Shown one piece after another: positions 26,743 through 34,933 of a DNA stretch of 58,041 bases. Source of the DNA: Planctomycetota bacterium (GTDB taxonomy: Bacteria; Planctomycetota; UBA1135; UBA2386); NCBI GenBank assembly GCA_028281765.1, contig JANQJF010000060.1, positions 1 through 58,041 on the forward strand, read 5' to 3'. Each line of letters begins with the position of its first letter. Within the stretch, counting starts at the first letter, position 1. Below the pieces are notes generated by a model. That model was not told where the DNA came from. It ran no database searches and was given only the letters and a program-made list of their open reading frames with translations. The position numbers were made by a program, and so were the translations under genes.

Positions 26743-27603
26743 ATGCGCGATCAAGGACTGGACACGTACCTGGCGTCTATCAACGAAGTCGCCTTGCTCA
26801 CCCCCGAGCAGGAAATCGAGCTAGCGAGACGCATCCAAGACGGCGACGTCGAGGCGCGCGAACACATGATTCGCGCCAACCTGCGCCTCGTGGTGTCGAT
26901 CGCGAAGACGTACGTCAATCGCGGCCTCGCGTTCTTGGACCTGATCGAGGAGGGCAACATCGGCCTGATGAAGGCGGTCGAAAAGTTCGACCCCGACGCG
27001 GGATGCCGGTTCTCGACGTATGCGACCTGGTGGATCAAACAAGGGATCCGACGCTCGCTCGTCAACACCGTGAAGACGGTGCGCGTGCCGTCGTACATGT
27101 CCGAGATCGTGTCGCGCTGGAAGGCGACCGCGATGGAGCTGAACTACCGGCTCGGCCGCGCGCCGACGTCGTCGGAAATCGCCGAAGAACTCGAGTTGCC
27201 GGAGAACAACTGGGACACGGTGCGCGACACCGTCACCGCGAACTCCCAGCCGACGTTCTCGATGAGCGAAGACGCCGCATCGACCGTCTTCACCGAACAA
27301 CTCGAAGACGCGACGACGAACGCGCCGGACGAGCTGCTGTTCCAGCACCAGGAGCTCCACCGGATGAAGGAGCTCCTGAAGACGCTCGAGCCGCGCGAGG
27401 CGCGGATCCTGCGGATGCGCTACGGGCTCGACAACGGCAACACGATGACGCTCAAGGCCATCGGCGAGAAGATCGGGCTCACGCGCGAGCGCGTCCGGCA
27501 GATGGAGTTCCAGGCGCTGCGCAAGCTGTACGAGCGGATGTCCCGCGAGTTCGGCGAGGAGCCGGCCGCGGTGCCGCCGATCCACAGCCGCAAGAAGGAC
27601 TGA
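26743..27603 (+). CDS. RNA polymerase sigma-70 family factor, short form
   Basis: This 286-residue sigma factor has region 1.2 (LDTYLASINEVALLTPEQE) and region 2 with core-binding and -10 recognition segments (NLRLVVSIAKTYVNRGLAF, RFSTYATWWIKQGIRRSL). Region 3 follows, then region 4.2 with a helix-turn-helix (LTRERVRQMEFQALRKL). It lacks region 1.1 and the long non-conserved insert of the primary RpoD, so it looks like a group 2 or otherwise short sigma-70. I start it at the ATG at 26743 after GGGAAGA. The open frame reaches 26548 but that part is low-complexity Arg/His/Pro. It could still be the housekeeping factor if no longer one exists elsewhere. Confidence 0.9.
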   Translation: MRDQGLDTYLASINEVALLTPEQEIELARRIQDGDVEAREHMIRANLRLVVSIAKTYVNRGLAFLDLIEEGNIGLMKAVEKFDPDAGCRFSTYATWWIKQGIRRSLVNTVKTVRVPSYMSEIVSRWKATAMELNYRLGRAPTSSEIAEELELPENNWDTVRDTVTANSQPTFSMSEDAASTVFTEQLEDATTNAPDELLFQHQELHRMKELLKTLEPREARILRMRYGLDNGNTMTLKAIGEKIGLTRERVRQMEFQALRKLYERMSREFGEEPAAVPPIHSRKKD

Positions 27604-27643
27604 CGCCAGCGGCGATTCGGCGCCGGGGGCATAGACTGAGGGC

Positions 27644-28780
27644 GTGGCCACCACGCTCTACGTCCACGTCCCGTTCTGCGTCGTCAAGTGCGGCTACTGC
27701 GACTTCAATTCGTTCGCGGACCACAGCGGCGAGTCGCACGACGCGTTCTTGGATGCGCTCGACGCCGAGCTCGCGATGGTGCAGCCGGCGCAACCACCGA
27801 GCGTCTTCGTCGGTGGAGGCACGCCGACGTTCCTGGCACCGGAACGGTTCCGTCGATTGCTCGACTCGATCGGCCGGCACGTCGATCTGCACGCCTGCCC
27901 CGAGGTGACGATCGAGGCCAACCCGGAGAGCCTGACCCTCGAGAAAGCGCAGATCGCACGAGAAGCCGGCGTCAATCGCGCGAGCGTCGGCGCGCAGACC
28001 TTCGACGCGAGGCGCCTGCGCTACCTCGACCGGGCCCACGACGCCGACGCAACTCGCAGCGCGGTGCGGGCATTGAGAGACGCCGGCTTCACGAACGTCA
28101 GCATCGATATGATGTTCGGGGTACCCGGCCAGTCCGTGGACGAATGGCACTCGGACCTCGACGCCGCACTCGAGCTCGAGCCGGCCCACATGTCCTGCTA
28201 CAACCTGACGTTCGAGCCCGGGACGCGCTTCCGGCGCGATCTCGACCGCGGCGAGATCGAACCCAACGACCCGGACGTGGACCTCGAGATGTTCGACGCC
28301 ACGCGCGAACGGCTCCTCGCTCGCGGATTCACCGCCTACGAGATCAGCAACTTCGCCGGATCGGGCGGCCCCTGTGCACACAACGATCACTACTGGTTGC
28401 AGGGCAACTACGTCGGCGTCGGGCCGGGCGCCGCCGAGCACTTCGACGGGACGCGCACGACCAACCTGAAAGCCCTGTCCGCTTGGGCCGATCATCTGGC
28501 CCGCGGCGAACGACCGATCGGAGATCGCGAGAGCCTTTCGCCGGACCGACGCGCGGGCGAAGCCGTGTGGCTCGGCCTACGTCGCAGGGACGGTGTCGAC
28601 CTCGCGGACATCGCGACGCGCACGGGCTTCGACGCGCCGGACCGCTTCGCGCCGCTCGTCGATCAATGGTGCGAGAGCGGACACCTGCGCACCGCCGGGT
28701 CACGTCTCGTGCTTACGAATGCGGGCATTCGCCACGCCGATTCGGTTTCCGCGACATTCATCACCGAGGCCTCGAATTGA
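27644..28780 (+). CDS. hemW: radical SAM haem chaperone HemW
   Basis: The 378-residue protein resembles oxygen-independent coproporphyrinogen oxidase but is of the HemW type, which binds haem and delivers it to respiratory proteins. The radical SAM motif is CVVKCGYC (about residues 12-19). Next come the SAM-binding GGGTPTFL, the family segments SVGAQTFDARRLRYLDRAHD and NVSIDMMFGVPGQ, and a C-terminal HemN-C-like winged domain. The GTG start at 27644 places the conserved LYVHVPFC only five residues in, as in the family. A haem chaperone fits a genome with a cytochrome-rich operon nearby. Confidence 0.92.
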   Translation: MATTLYVHVPFCVVKCGYCDFNSFADHSGESHDAFLDALDAELAMVQPAQPPSVFVGGGTPTFLAPERFRRLLDSIGRHVDLHACPEVTIEANPESLTLEKAQIAREAGVNRASVGAQTFDARRLRYLDRAHDADATRSAVRALRDAGFTNVSIDMMFGVPGQSVDEWHSDLDAALELEPAHMSCYNLTFEPGTRFRRDLDRGEIEPNDPDVDLEMFDATRERLLARGFTAYEISNFAGSGGPCAHNDHYWLQGNYVGVGPGAAEHFDGTRTTNLKALSAWADHLARGERPIGDRESLSPDRRAGEAVWLGLRRRDGVDLADIATRTGFDAPDRFAPLVDQWCESGHLRTAGSRLVLTNAGIRHADSVSATFITEASN

Positions 28781-28807
28781 CCGAGTCGATTGAGTGAAGT
28801 GGCGCGC

Positions 28808-29236
28808 ATGAGAGCCACGTTCCTCATCGCAGCGTGCGTATTTCTGACGTCGTGCGCCTTCGTCCGCGGCAGCGAGAACGAACCCATCGACCCGGCCGCC
28901 GTCCGCAGTCTCGTCCCCGGCCAAACGACCGCGCGTGAAGTGACCGAGCGACTCGGCGCACCGAGCTCGATCGTCGAGCTCGGCAACCGCAGCGCCTATC
29001 GCTACGACCACCTCGTCACGAAGGGCGCCGGCCTCCTCGCGATCCTCGTGATCGTCGCGAACGCCGACTCGCGCGCGGATCGACTCTGGGTGTTCTTCGA
29101 CGAAAACGACGTCCTCACCCACTACGGCGCGACGCTGAGCGGCCATCGCGGCCAATACGCCTTCCCCTGGGAAGACGTGCACGAACAAGAGGACAACGAC
29201 GCCAAGGACGCCGAGCGGCCCGGCCTCACGAAGTGA
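28808..29236 (+). CDS. small lipoprotein with BamE/SmpA-like repeat
   Basis: The 142-residue precursor has a lipoprotein signal, MRATFLIAACVFLTSC. The mature part contains RSLVPGQTTAREVTERLGAP, which resembles the BamE/SmpA/OmlA motif (hydrophobic-x-GxT-x-EV-x3-LGxP), and a later strand-like segment RLWVFFDENDVLTHYG. It is probably anchored to a membrane facing the periplasm. A TTG six codons upstream is an alternative start, but the ATG at 28808 begins the signal cleanly. Its stop overlaps the next lipoprotein gene by 4 bases (GTGA). Confidence 0.75.
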   Translation: MRATFLIAACVFLTSCAFVRGSENEPIDPAAVRSLVPGQTTAREVTERLGAPSSIVELGNRSAYRYDHLVTKGAGLLAILVIVANADSRADRLWVFFDENDVLTHYGATLSGHRGQYAFPWEDVHEQEDNDAKDAERPGLTK

Positions 29237-29685
29237 GCCGCCCGATGCGATCGCTCCTGAGTTGCCTGCTGCTGCTCGCGTTGACGAGCTGCCTCAGCAT
29301 GAACTTCGTCCGCACGCGGTTCGGGGAGCCGGTCGCCGACGCGTCGATCGCCAAGATGGAGTCCGGGCCCCAAGACCTGACTTCGTGCCTGGCCGAGCTC
29401 GGCGCGCCGGAGCTGGTGTGGACGTCGGAGGACGGCAACATGCGGATGGCCTACGCGTGGTCGGACGTGTTCGACTGGGGGTTCTCGGTGACGTTCTCGT
29501 TCAACCAGTTCGTCCAGATCAGCGGCGCCCTGGACTCGGTCGACCACCGCGTGCACAGCGTGGTTCTCGCGTTCGACGAAGACCTGCAGCTCGTCGACAT
29601 CAGCCGCGGCTACCTCTGGGACCTGGCCCCGTCGGCGCAGGCGTCCAACCCCGCGTTTCGCCTGCTGAACAACACGCCCCGCTGA
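29233..29685 (+). CDS. small lipoprotein, partner of the preceding gene
   Basis: The 150-residue precursor has the signal MRSLLSCLLLLALTSC and a mature part of mixed strands (RMAYAWSDVFDWGFSVTFSF, VHSVVLAFDEDLQLVDI). It may be distantly related to the BamE-like fold of its neighbour, with CLAELGAPELVW in the position of the LGxP motif. The GTG at 29233 overlaps the upstream stop; an ATG at 29245 is the alternative start. No specific function can be given. Confidence 0.72.
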   Translation: MSRPMRSLLSCLLLLALTSCLSMNFVRTRFGEPVADASIAKMESGPQDLTSCLAELGAPELVWTSEDGNMRMAYAWSDVFDWGFSVTFSFNQFVQISGALDSVDHRVHSVVLAFDEDLQLVDISRGYLWDLAPSAQASNPAFRLLNNTPR

Positions 29686-29701
29686 GCGGAGTCCGGCTCA
29701 G
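29682..29701. terminator. small inverted repeat across two convergent stop codons
   Basis: CTGAGC (29682-29687) and GCTCAG (29696-29701) form a 6-bp stem with an 8-base loop. The stem includes the stop codons of both converging genes, whose gap is only 12 bases. No T-tract is present, so termination here is a guess. Confidence 0.3.
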
Positions 29702-30450
29702 ACGCCCAGGGCGAGCCGCTCGGCGAGCACCTGCGGCAGGCCCGCCGCGAGGATCTTGCGCTGGGCAGCCTCGATATCGTACTCGACGCGCCGAATCGCG
29801 AGCTCCTGCGTCTCGTTGTCGTAGACGCAGTAAGCGGCCCGCCGGTCCTCGTCCCGCGGCTGGCCGACGCTGCCGACGTTGACCAGCACCTTCGAGTATC
29901 CGCGGATGTCCCCCTGGATCTCGGAGCGGAAGATGAACTCGAGGTCCTCGACGGGCGAGCCCTCGCGCTGCATGTAGGCTGCGGGCACGTGGGAGTGGCC
30001 GACGAACGCGATCGGGGTCCGCTGCTTCCGCATCGAGTCGACGGCCTCGACGGTGCTGATCACGTAGCCGAACTGCTCCGGCATGTGCATCGAGCCGTGC
30101 ACGACCGTGAACTGGGCCTCGTTGTCCTCGACGAAGAGCGGCAGCTGATCGAGATACTCCAAATACTCCCGATCCAAATTCTCGCGCGTCCATTCGATCG
30201 CGGCCTTCGCGTAGGCGTTGAAATACTCCGTGTCGAGCCGGTCGACGACGGCCGCGTCGTGGTTGCCGATCGAAACGACGCAGCCGAGCTCGCGCACGAG
30301 ATCGATGCACGGCATCGGATCGGCGCCGTAACCGACGATGTCGCCGACCTGGACCCAGAGGTCGATCCGTTCTTCGGCCTTCATGCGGTCCACGACCGCG
30401 GTCAAGGCCTCGAGGTTGCCGTGAATGTCGCCGAGGACGCCGATTCTCAT
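29698..30450 (-). CDS. calcineurin-like metallophosphoesterase
   Basis: The 250-residue protein carries the complete metallophosphoesterase motif set: DIHGN, GDIVGYG, GNHD, VHGS and GHSHVP. It should bind two metal ions and cleave a phosphomonoester or diester, and it resembles YfcE/ApaH-like cytoplasmic enzymes of similar length. The start at 30450 begins MRIGVLGDIHGN, the usual family opening. The open frame to 30495 adds only an Arg-rich tail. The substrate cannot be predicted. Confidence 0.88.
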   Translation of the reverse strand: MRIGVLGDIHGNLEALTAVVDRMKAEERIDLWVQVGDIVGYGADPMPCIDLVRELGCVVSIGNHDAAVVDRLDTEYFNAYAKAAIEWTRENLDREYLEYLDQLPLFVEDNEAQFTVVHGSMHMPEQFGYVISTVEAVDSMRKQRTPIAFVGHSHVPAAYMQREGSPVEDLEFIFRSEIQGDIRGYSKVLVNVGSVGQPRDEDRRAAYCVYDNETQELAIRRVEYDIEAAQRKILAAGLPQVLAERLALGV

Positions 30451-30463
30451 CTGGGCTGCGGAT

Positions 30464-31084
30464 TCAGTTCTTGGACGCGAGGGCCGTCGAAACAAGGACT
30501 CCTGCGAGTGAAGTCAAAGCTGACGATCCAACGCTCACCATACTCGGAACGCCCGTGAGACCGGCCAGTCGATCCAGCGGGATCGGCCATCCCAATCCCA
30601 GCACGCCGGAGCTCGCGATCCAGAGCGCACTCCATGCGAGCACGGTGCCGGGCGTGCCCTTACCGAGCGTCGCGATCGCGGGGGCGAAGCTCGCCACGGG
30701 TAGCGCGACCAACCCGAAGCCGGCCAGGGCGGGCATGGTGGCCAATTTACTTTCTAGCGTAAATGCGACGAGGGTGAGGCACGCGACGAGGGCGGCGCCA
30801 TAGGCGACGATGCCCAGGCTCCACGCCGCGTGCGCGCGCAGCGGAGCCGCGAGATGGCGCACGGGATGCCGACCCACCGTCCAGACCATCGGGAGCCCGA
30901 TCGCGAGGACCAGAGCCCACGCACGCAGGCCCGGGACCACGAGATCGAAGCCCGGCAAGTCCACCCTCTGCAGCAGCAACAGTCCGAGGTAGACCACCGA
31001 CGACACGATCGCGAACCAGCCGATCGACCGGTGCAGCATGCGCGCTTCCGTCATCGCGACGCGAACCATCGGGAACTGAGCCAC
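30464..31084 (-). CDS. membrane protein of unknown function
   Basis: This 206-residue protein is mostly hydrophobic, with about six predicted helices (for example IGWFAIVSSVVYLGLLLL, LRAWALVLAIGLPMVWTV and a C-terminal SMVSVGSSALTSLAGVLV). Several Met codons near the start (residues 1, 6, 11 and 16) leave the exact beginning open. It ends 13 bases before the metallophosphoesterase start on the same strand. I recognise no family. The AT-rich dyad described at 30745-30765 lies within it. Confidence 0.6.
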   Translation of the reverse strand: MAQFPMVRVAMTEARMLHRSIGWFAIVSSVVYLGLLLLQRVDLPGFDLVVPGLRAWALVLAIGLPMVWTVGRHPVRHLAAPLRAHAAWSLGIVAYGAALVACLTLVAFTLESKLATMPALAGFGLVALPVASFAPAIATLGKGTPGTVLAWSALWIASSGVLGLGWPIPLDRLAGLTGVPSMVSVGSSALTSLAGVLVSTALASKN

Positions 31085-31154
31085 GCGCGTCAGCCTACGC
31101 GGACACGCGGGGCGGGCAAACGCCGGGTTTCTTGCTGCATCGCGATTCCGATCC

Positions 31155-31170
31155 GGCTACACGTGGAACC
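31155..31170 (+). promoter_or_regulatory. degenerate parS-like site upstream of parA
   Basis: GGCTACACGTGGAACC keeps the central CACGTG and the right half GGAAC of the parS found in parB, matching it at 12 of 16 positions. It lies 21 bases before the parA start and could allow ParB to bind its own operon, or it may be chance. Confidence 0.3.
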
Positions 31171-31190
31171 GGTTCAGGGCAGGGCACACC

Positions 31191-31925
31191 GTGCGATCCA
31201 TAGCACTCGCGAATCAGAAGGGCGGCGTCGGCAAGACCACGACCGCGGTGCATCTCGCGCACGGGCTGGCGCTCGCCGGCAACCGCGTGGTGCACATCGA
31301 CCTCGATCCGCAGGGCAATTCGACGCTCGCGACGCAGGCGATGAAGATCGAGGTGCCCGAAGTGCAGGACGACGGGGTCTACCAGGCGCTCGAGCCGCTC
31401 CGCGACGGCCTGTGGATCCTGCCCTCGCCGGGCGCCTCGCGGAACCTGCCGCCATCGACAGTCCCCGATCTGGGACGCCTGCAGGGCCTCGTGGACGCGC
31501 TCAAGGAGGAGCAGTTCGACTGGATGATCGTCGACTGCCCGCCGCGCATGGACGCCTGGGGCCTCGCGGGCATCCGTCTCTGCGAAGAGGTACTCCTGCC
31601 CGTGCAGGCCGAGTTCTTCGCGATGCACGGCCTCAGCCAGATGATGGCGACGCTGGATCGGACCCGTCAGGAGAACGCCTCCTGCGGCCATCTCCTCGGT
31701 GTCATCGTCACGATGTTCGATTCCCGGGCCACGATCGAGCAGGAGATCCTGACGGATCTCCGGGGCAACCTCGGGCCGAAACTCATGGACTCGGTGATCT
31801 ACCGAGACCTCGCGTTTGTCGAAGCGGCGAGCCACGGGGTGACGCTCTTCGACTACGATTTGGACTCTGCTGGAGCTCGCGCATACGGCGAGCTGGTTAG
31901 GGAGATTACTTATGGTCGAACGTAG
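31191..31925 (+). CDS. parA: chromosome partitioning ATPase ParA (Soj)
   Basis: The 244-residue Walker-type ATPase moves the ParB-parS complex during chromosome segregation. It has the deviant Walker A KGGVGKTT (about residues 10-17), the DLDPQGNST motif, Walker B-like WMIVDCPP, and normal family length. It starts with GTG at 31191. Its end overlaps the parB start by 14 bases, so the two are co-translated. Confidence 0.94.
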   Translation: MRSIALANQKGGVGKTTTAVHLAHGLALAGNRVVHIDLDPQGNSTLATQAMKIEVPEVQDDGVYQALEPLRDGLWILPSPGASRNLPPSTVPDLGRLQGLVDALKEEQFDWMIVDCPPRMDAWGLAGIRLCEEVLLPVQAEFFAMHGLSQMMATLDRTRQENASCGHLLGVIVTMFDSRATIEQEILTDLRGNLGPKLMDSVIYRDLAFVEAASHGVTLFDYDLDSAGARAYGELVREITYGRT

Positions 31926-32859
31926 ACTTGGCCGCGGCCTCGACTTCTTTCTCACGAACGCACCCGAGGAGGCGGCGCCAGCGCCGGCTCAGGAGGGCGG
32001 CAGCCCCACCACCGCCGCGGCGGGTACTCCCGCCGCCGCCGCCAGCGACGGCATCTCAGAGATCGACCTGAAGCTCCTCGTGCCGAACCCGGATCAGCCC
32101 CGGCGGGACTTCCACGAGAAGGAGATCCAGGAACTGGCGGCCTCGATCCGTTCGTCCGGGCTTCTGCAGCCGATCCTCGCGCGTCGCCGAGGGGACTCCT
32201 ACCAGATCATCGCCGGGGAGCGGCGCTGGCGCGCTGCGAAGTCGATCGGCCTCGAGCGCGTTCCGGTCGTCGTGCGCGAACTCTCGGACGACCAGGTCGC
32301 GGTCGCGGGCCTCGTCGAGAACCTGCATCGGGAAGACCTGAACCCAGTCGAGAAGGCCCGTGCCTTCCGCAAGATCCAAGACCTGACCAAGTGCGGCACC
32401 GATGAGGTCGCGCGCAAGGTCGGCCTGGATCGCTCGACGGTCACCAACTTCATGCGCCTGCTCGAGCTGCCGGCCGAGGTCTTGGCGCATGTTTCACGTG
32501 GAACACTCACGATGGGACACGCGCGAGCCCTGCTCGGGATCGTCGGCAGCGACGCGCAGAAGAAGGCCGCGGAGGAAGTCATCCGCGGCCAGCTCTCGGT
32601 GCGCCAGGTCGAGGCCCTCGTGCAGTCGCTCAAGGACGGCGTGGAACCACCCCGCGTCGACGAAGCCGGTAAGCCGAAGAAGCGCACCCCGCCCCGCGAG
32701 GCCTGGGTCAAGGAGTGCGAGGACAACCTGCGCGATCAGCTGCAGGCCGCCGTTTCGGTCAAGTACGGGCGGAAGAAGGCCAAGATCGTCATTGAGACGA
32801 ACGGCCGCGAAGAGTTCGAGAAGCTCTACGGCCGGCTCCTCGGCGAGCAAGGCGCATAG
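31912..32859 (+). CDS. parB: chromosome partitioning protein ParB (Spo0J)
   Basis: The 315-residue CTP-dependent DNA-binding clamp loads at parS. A short N-terminal ParA-stimulating segment (RRLGRGLDFF) is followed by an Ala/Pro-rich linker. The ParB/Srx domain carries GERRWRAAK and the arginine/Asn patch VENLHREDLNPVEKA. A helix-turn-helix follows (DEVARKVGLDRSTVTNFMRL), then a C-terminal dimerisation domain. AGGGAG precedes the ATG at 31912. A near-consensus parS lies inside its own coding sequence at 32490-32505. Confidence 0.95.
   Translation: MVERRLGRGLDFFLTNAPEEAAPAPAQEGGSPTTAAAGTPAAAASDGISEIDLKLLVPNPDQPRRDFHEKEIQELAASIRSSGLLQPILARRRGDSYQIIAGERRWRAAKSIGLERVPVVVRELSDDQVAVAGLVENLHREDLNPVEKARAFRKIQDLTKCGTDEVARKVGLDRSTVTNFMRLLELPAEVLAHVSRGTLTMGHARALLGIVGSDAQKKAAEEVIRGQLSVRQVEALVQSLKDGVEPPRVDEAGKPKKRTPPREAWVKECEDNLRDQLQAAVSVKYGRKKAKIVIETNGREEFEKLYGRLLGEQGA
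32490..32505 (+). promoter_or_regulatory. parS centromere-like site inside parB
   Basis: TGTTTCACGTGGAACA reads TGTTCCACGTGAAACA on the other strand, a perfect match to the widely conserved parS consensus TGTTnCACGTGAAACA. It sits within the helix-turn-helix coding part of parB. A parS inside or next to parB is common in bacteria, so this is very likely the loading site for the ParB encoded here. Confidence 0.88.
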
Positions 32860-32862
32860 AAA

Positions 32863-32893
32863 AAGCGCGTGCTCCCCGGGGGGACACGCGCTT
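32863..32893 (-). terminator. intrinsic terminator between parB and the cyclophilin-like gene
   Basis: AAGCGCGTG (32863-32871) pairs with CACGCGCTT (32885-32893) around a GC-rich loop. Read on the minus strand the stem is followed by CTTTTTC, so it is a good terminator for the cyclophilin-like gene. Its plus-strand side (CTTCTCG) could help end parB transcription. Confidence 0.65.
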
Positions 32894-32915
32894 CTCGAGC
32901 AGCGAGGGGCGGCGC

Positions 32916-34190
32916 CTACTGGATCGTCACCGACTTGATCCGGATGTTGTCGGCAGGCACGCCGCGACCGATCTGATCGTCGGTTTCCGACTGGAACTCG
33001 ACCTCGGCGATCAGGCGCTCCAGGAAGTCGAGACCCTCGACGACGCGGCCGAAGATCACCCGGCGCCCGTCCGAGCTCAGCGCGACGTCCTTGGCGTTGA
33101 GGATCAGCCGCTCGATCTGCGACTTACCGCCGGTCGAAAGCTCGGCGGACAGCGTGCCGGGGAAGTGGCTGAGGTTGTTGTCTTCCCAGTCGATCTCGCG
33201 CGACTCGTCGACCTGACCACTGGAGTTGTGCCACTTCGAACGGTCGTCGTCTGTCTTCGTGATCGGCAGGCCGAACTTCAACTCGCTCGGGATCCGCATC
33301 ACGGAGAGGTTCTGCTGGGCTTCGCCGGTGCCCTTGCGCGCCACGTTGTGAACCCGGAGGTCGGTGTAGAAACCTTCTTCGGCAGCCTTCAGGAACGCGG
33401 CGACGTGCTTCGGCGCGTGCTTCTCGAAGAAGCGGATCTTCAGCGTGCCGTTGAAGCGATCGGAGTCGTCGTCGGCGAACTCCAGGATCGCGACCTTTTC
33501 CGAGTCCGGCTCGACGGGCGCATAGAAGCGCGTGTTCGCCGCGCGGAACGCGAGCTCGCCATCGATAGCTGCGACGAGGTGCGCCACGACGCTGCCGGCC
33601 ACGGCCGGTTCGAGCTCCGGGGCCTCGTTCGGTCGACGGGGCTTCTTGTCCTCTTCCTCGTTCTCGATCTCCTTGCGCCACTGAATCGGGTAGCTAGATT
33701 CGGTGCAGAGGAAATGCTTCGGGTAGCCGGAGGACAGGGCCGTGAGCATGCTCTTGGCGCCTTCGTAGTCCTCTTCCGCGAGCTTGCGCACGGCGAGGAC
33801 CCACATCAGCAGCGGCTCCTCGCTCTTGTCACCCTTCGCGTCGGCCAACCGGCTTTCGAGGTCCGCGAGCGGCACGGCCTTGAGGTCGTCCTCGAGGTTG
33901 TCGAGCAGGCGACTGCGAAGCTGCGTGAAGTGGAAGCGCAGGCGATTCGCGTCAGGAGCCGCAGGCAGCTCGGCGTACGCGCTGTCGAGCCCGGCGACGC
34001 TGACCATGTTCGACCACTTCTGGTTCGTGGCCTGGCGGTCCATATACTCTATAGCGTATTTGGCGCCAATGGCTGCGACGATCACCAAGCCGATCGTGAT
34101 CACGATCCGCTTGTAGCGCTCCCAGATCAGCTCGAGGGAGTTGGGAGAATCGATCTGGCCTTCGAGGCCGGATGGTATGCCTTGGGACAT
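32916..34190 (-). CDS. membrane-anchored cyclophilin-like protein, probably without PPIase activity
   Basis: The 424-residue protein has one N-terminal membrane helix (RIVITIGLVIVAAIGAKYAI), a helical middle region with TPR-like character (about 60-190), and a C-terminal domain like cyclophilin. The family end RRVIFGRVVEGLDFLERL is clear, and KIRFFEKHAPKHVAAFLKAA corresponds to the usual start of the fold. The catalytic motifs FHR...QGGD are not present. The equivalent stretch reads YTDLRVHNVARKGTGEAQQN, so the active-site Arg appears lost. I start it at the ATG at 34190 and treat the extension to 34277 as unlikely. It could act as a chaperone or scaffold in the envelope. Confidence 0.75.
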   Translation of the reverse strand: MSQGIPSGLEGQIDSPNSLELIWERYKRIVITIGLVIVAAIGAKYAIEYMDRQATNQKWSNMVSVAGLDSAYAELPAAPDANRLRFHFTQLRSRLLDNLEDDLKAVPLADLESRLADAKGDKSEEPLLMWVLAVRKLAEEDYEGAKSMLTALSSGYPKHFLCTESSYPIQWRKEIENEEEDKKPRRPNEAPELEPAVAGSVVAHLVAAIDGELAFRAANTRFYAPVEPDSEKVAILEFADDDSDRFNGTLKIRFFEKHAPKHVAAFLKAAEEGFYTDLRVHNVARKGTGEAQQNLSVMRIPSELKFGLPITKTDDDRSKWHNSSGQVDESREIDWEDNNLSHFPGTLSAELSTGGKSQIERLILNAKDVALSSDGRRVIFGRVVEGLDFLERLIAEVEFQSETDDQIGRGVPADNIRIKSVTIQ

Positions 34191-34313
34191 CGAGGGTATT
34201 CCGAGCTCCAACCTATGCTCGCGACGGAGTCGAAAACCCGGAAGTCTCACCGAAACTTCCGGCAATTGCTCGCCCAAATCGGGCCAGAAATCGCGCGATT
34301 TGTCCCTCGAAAC

Positions 34314-34751
34314 CTATTCCGGCGCAACCCCGCCGTCATCGACCTGCGTGCGCACCGAGACCTTCATCCGCGTCAGCGACGAGTCCTGCCAGATCCGGCA
34401 GTCGGTCCGGTACGGCCGGCGCCAGAACGAGAGGCTCGCGTCGGCCTCGCGTTCGTTGGCGTCTTGCAGCTCCCAGCCGTGGATCGCCATGCGATCCTTC
34501 ATGTAGGCGACCGCGCGCTCGGACTTCATGAGGCCGTAGTATTCGAAGTCCCCGAAGCGGAACGACTCGACCTGGTACGAGTGGGCGGCCTTCTTGAGGC
34601 GCAGCCCGTCCGGCACCGGAATGTCGTCGAACTGGATCTCGTGCAGTCCGAGATCCTCGGCCTGGTTACCGTTCGGCCCTGCGCACGATCCCGCAAGGAC
34701 ACACAGAGACGCCAGCACGGCGCCAAGCACAGTGGTGCTCTTCGTCATCAA
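34314..34751 (-). CDS. lipoprotein of unknown function
   Basis: The 145-residue precursor has a lipoprotein signal ending SLCVLAGSCAG. The mature protein contains DIPVPDGLRLKKAAHSYQVE, FRFGDFEYYGLMKSERAVAYM and HGWELQDANEREADASLSFW, an alternating strand and helix pattern that suggests one small alpha/beta domain. It is 123 bases upstream of the cyclophilin-like gene on the same strand. I assign no family. Confidence 0.7.
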   Translation of the reverse strand: MMTKSTTVLGAVLASLCVLAGSCAGPNGNQAEDLGLHEIQFDDIPVPDGLRLKKAAHSYQVESFRFGDFEYYGLMKSERAVAYMKDRMAIHGWELQDANEREADASLSFWRRPYRTDCRIWQDSSLTRMKVSVRTQVDDGGVAPE

Positions 34752-34933
34752 TCCCTCCCGACGAGTCGAACCGCGTGCTGCCGACGACGCCTTGCCATCG
34801 GGCGAACCGCGGTACTCCGCCGAAACCTGATGTTTCGCAGTCTAACTCGGAGACCGCCGCCAAGCAACGGCGCGCGGGCCGGGCGGGGGGTGTTGCGGCC
34901 AGGTTGTGCGCCGTACACTGACGTCGCGTAGCG

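Noticed and set aside
33165..34931. 588-residue open frame on the plus strand
   Set aside because: It is antisense to the cyclophilin-like gene and the lipoprotein gene, both of which have clear protein features.
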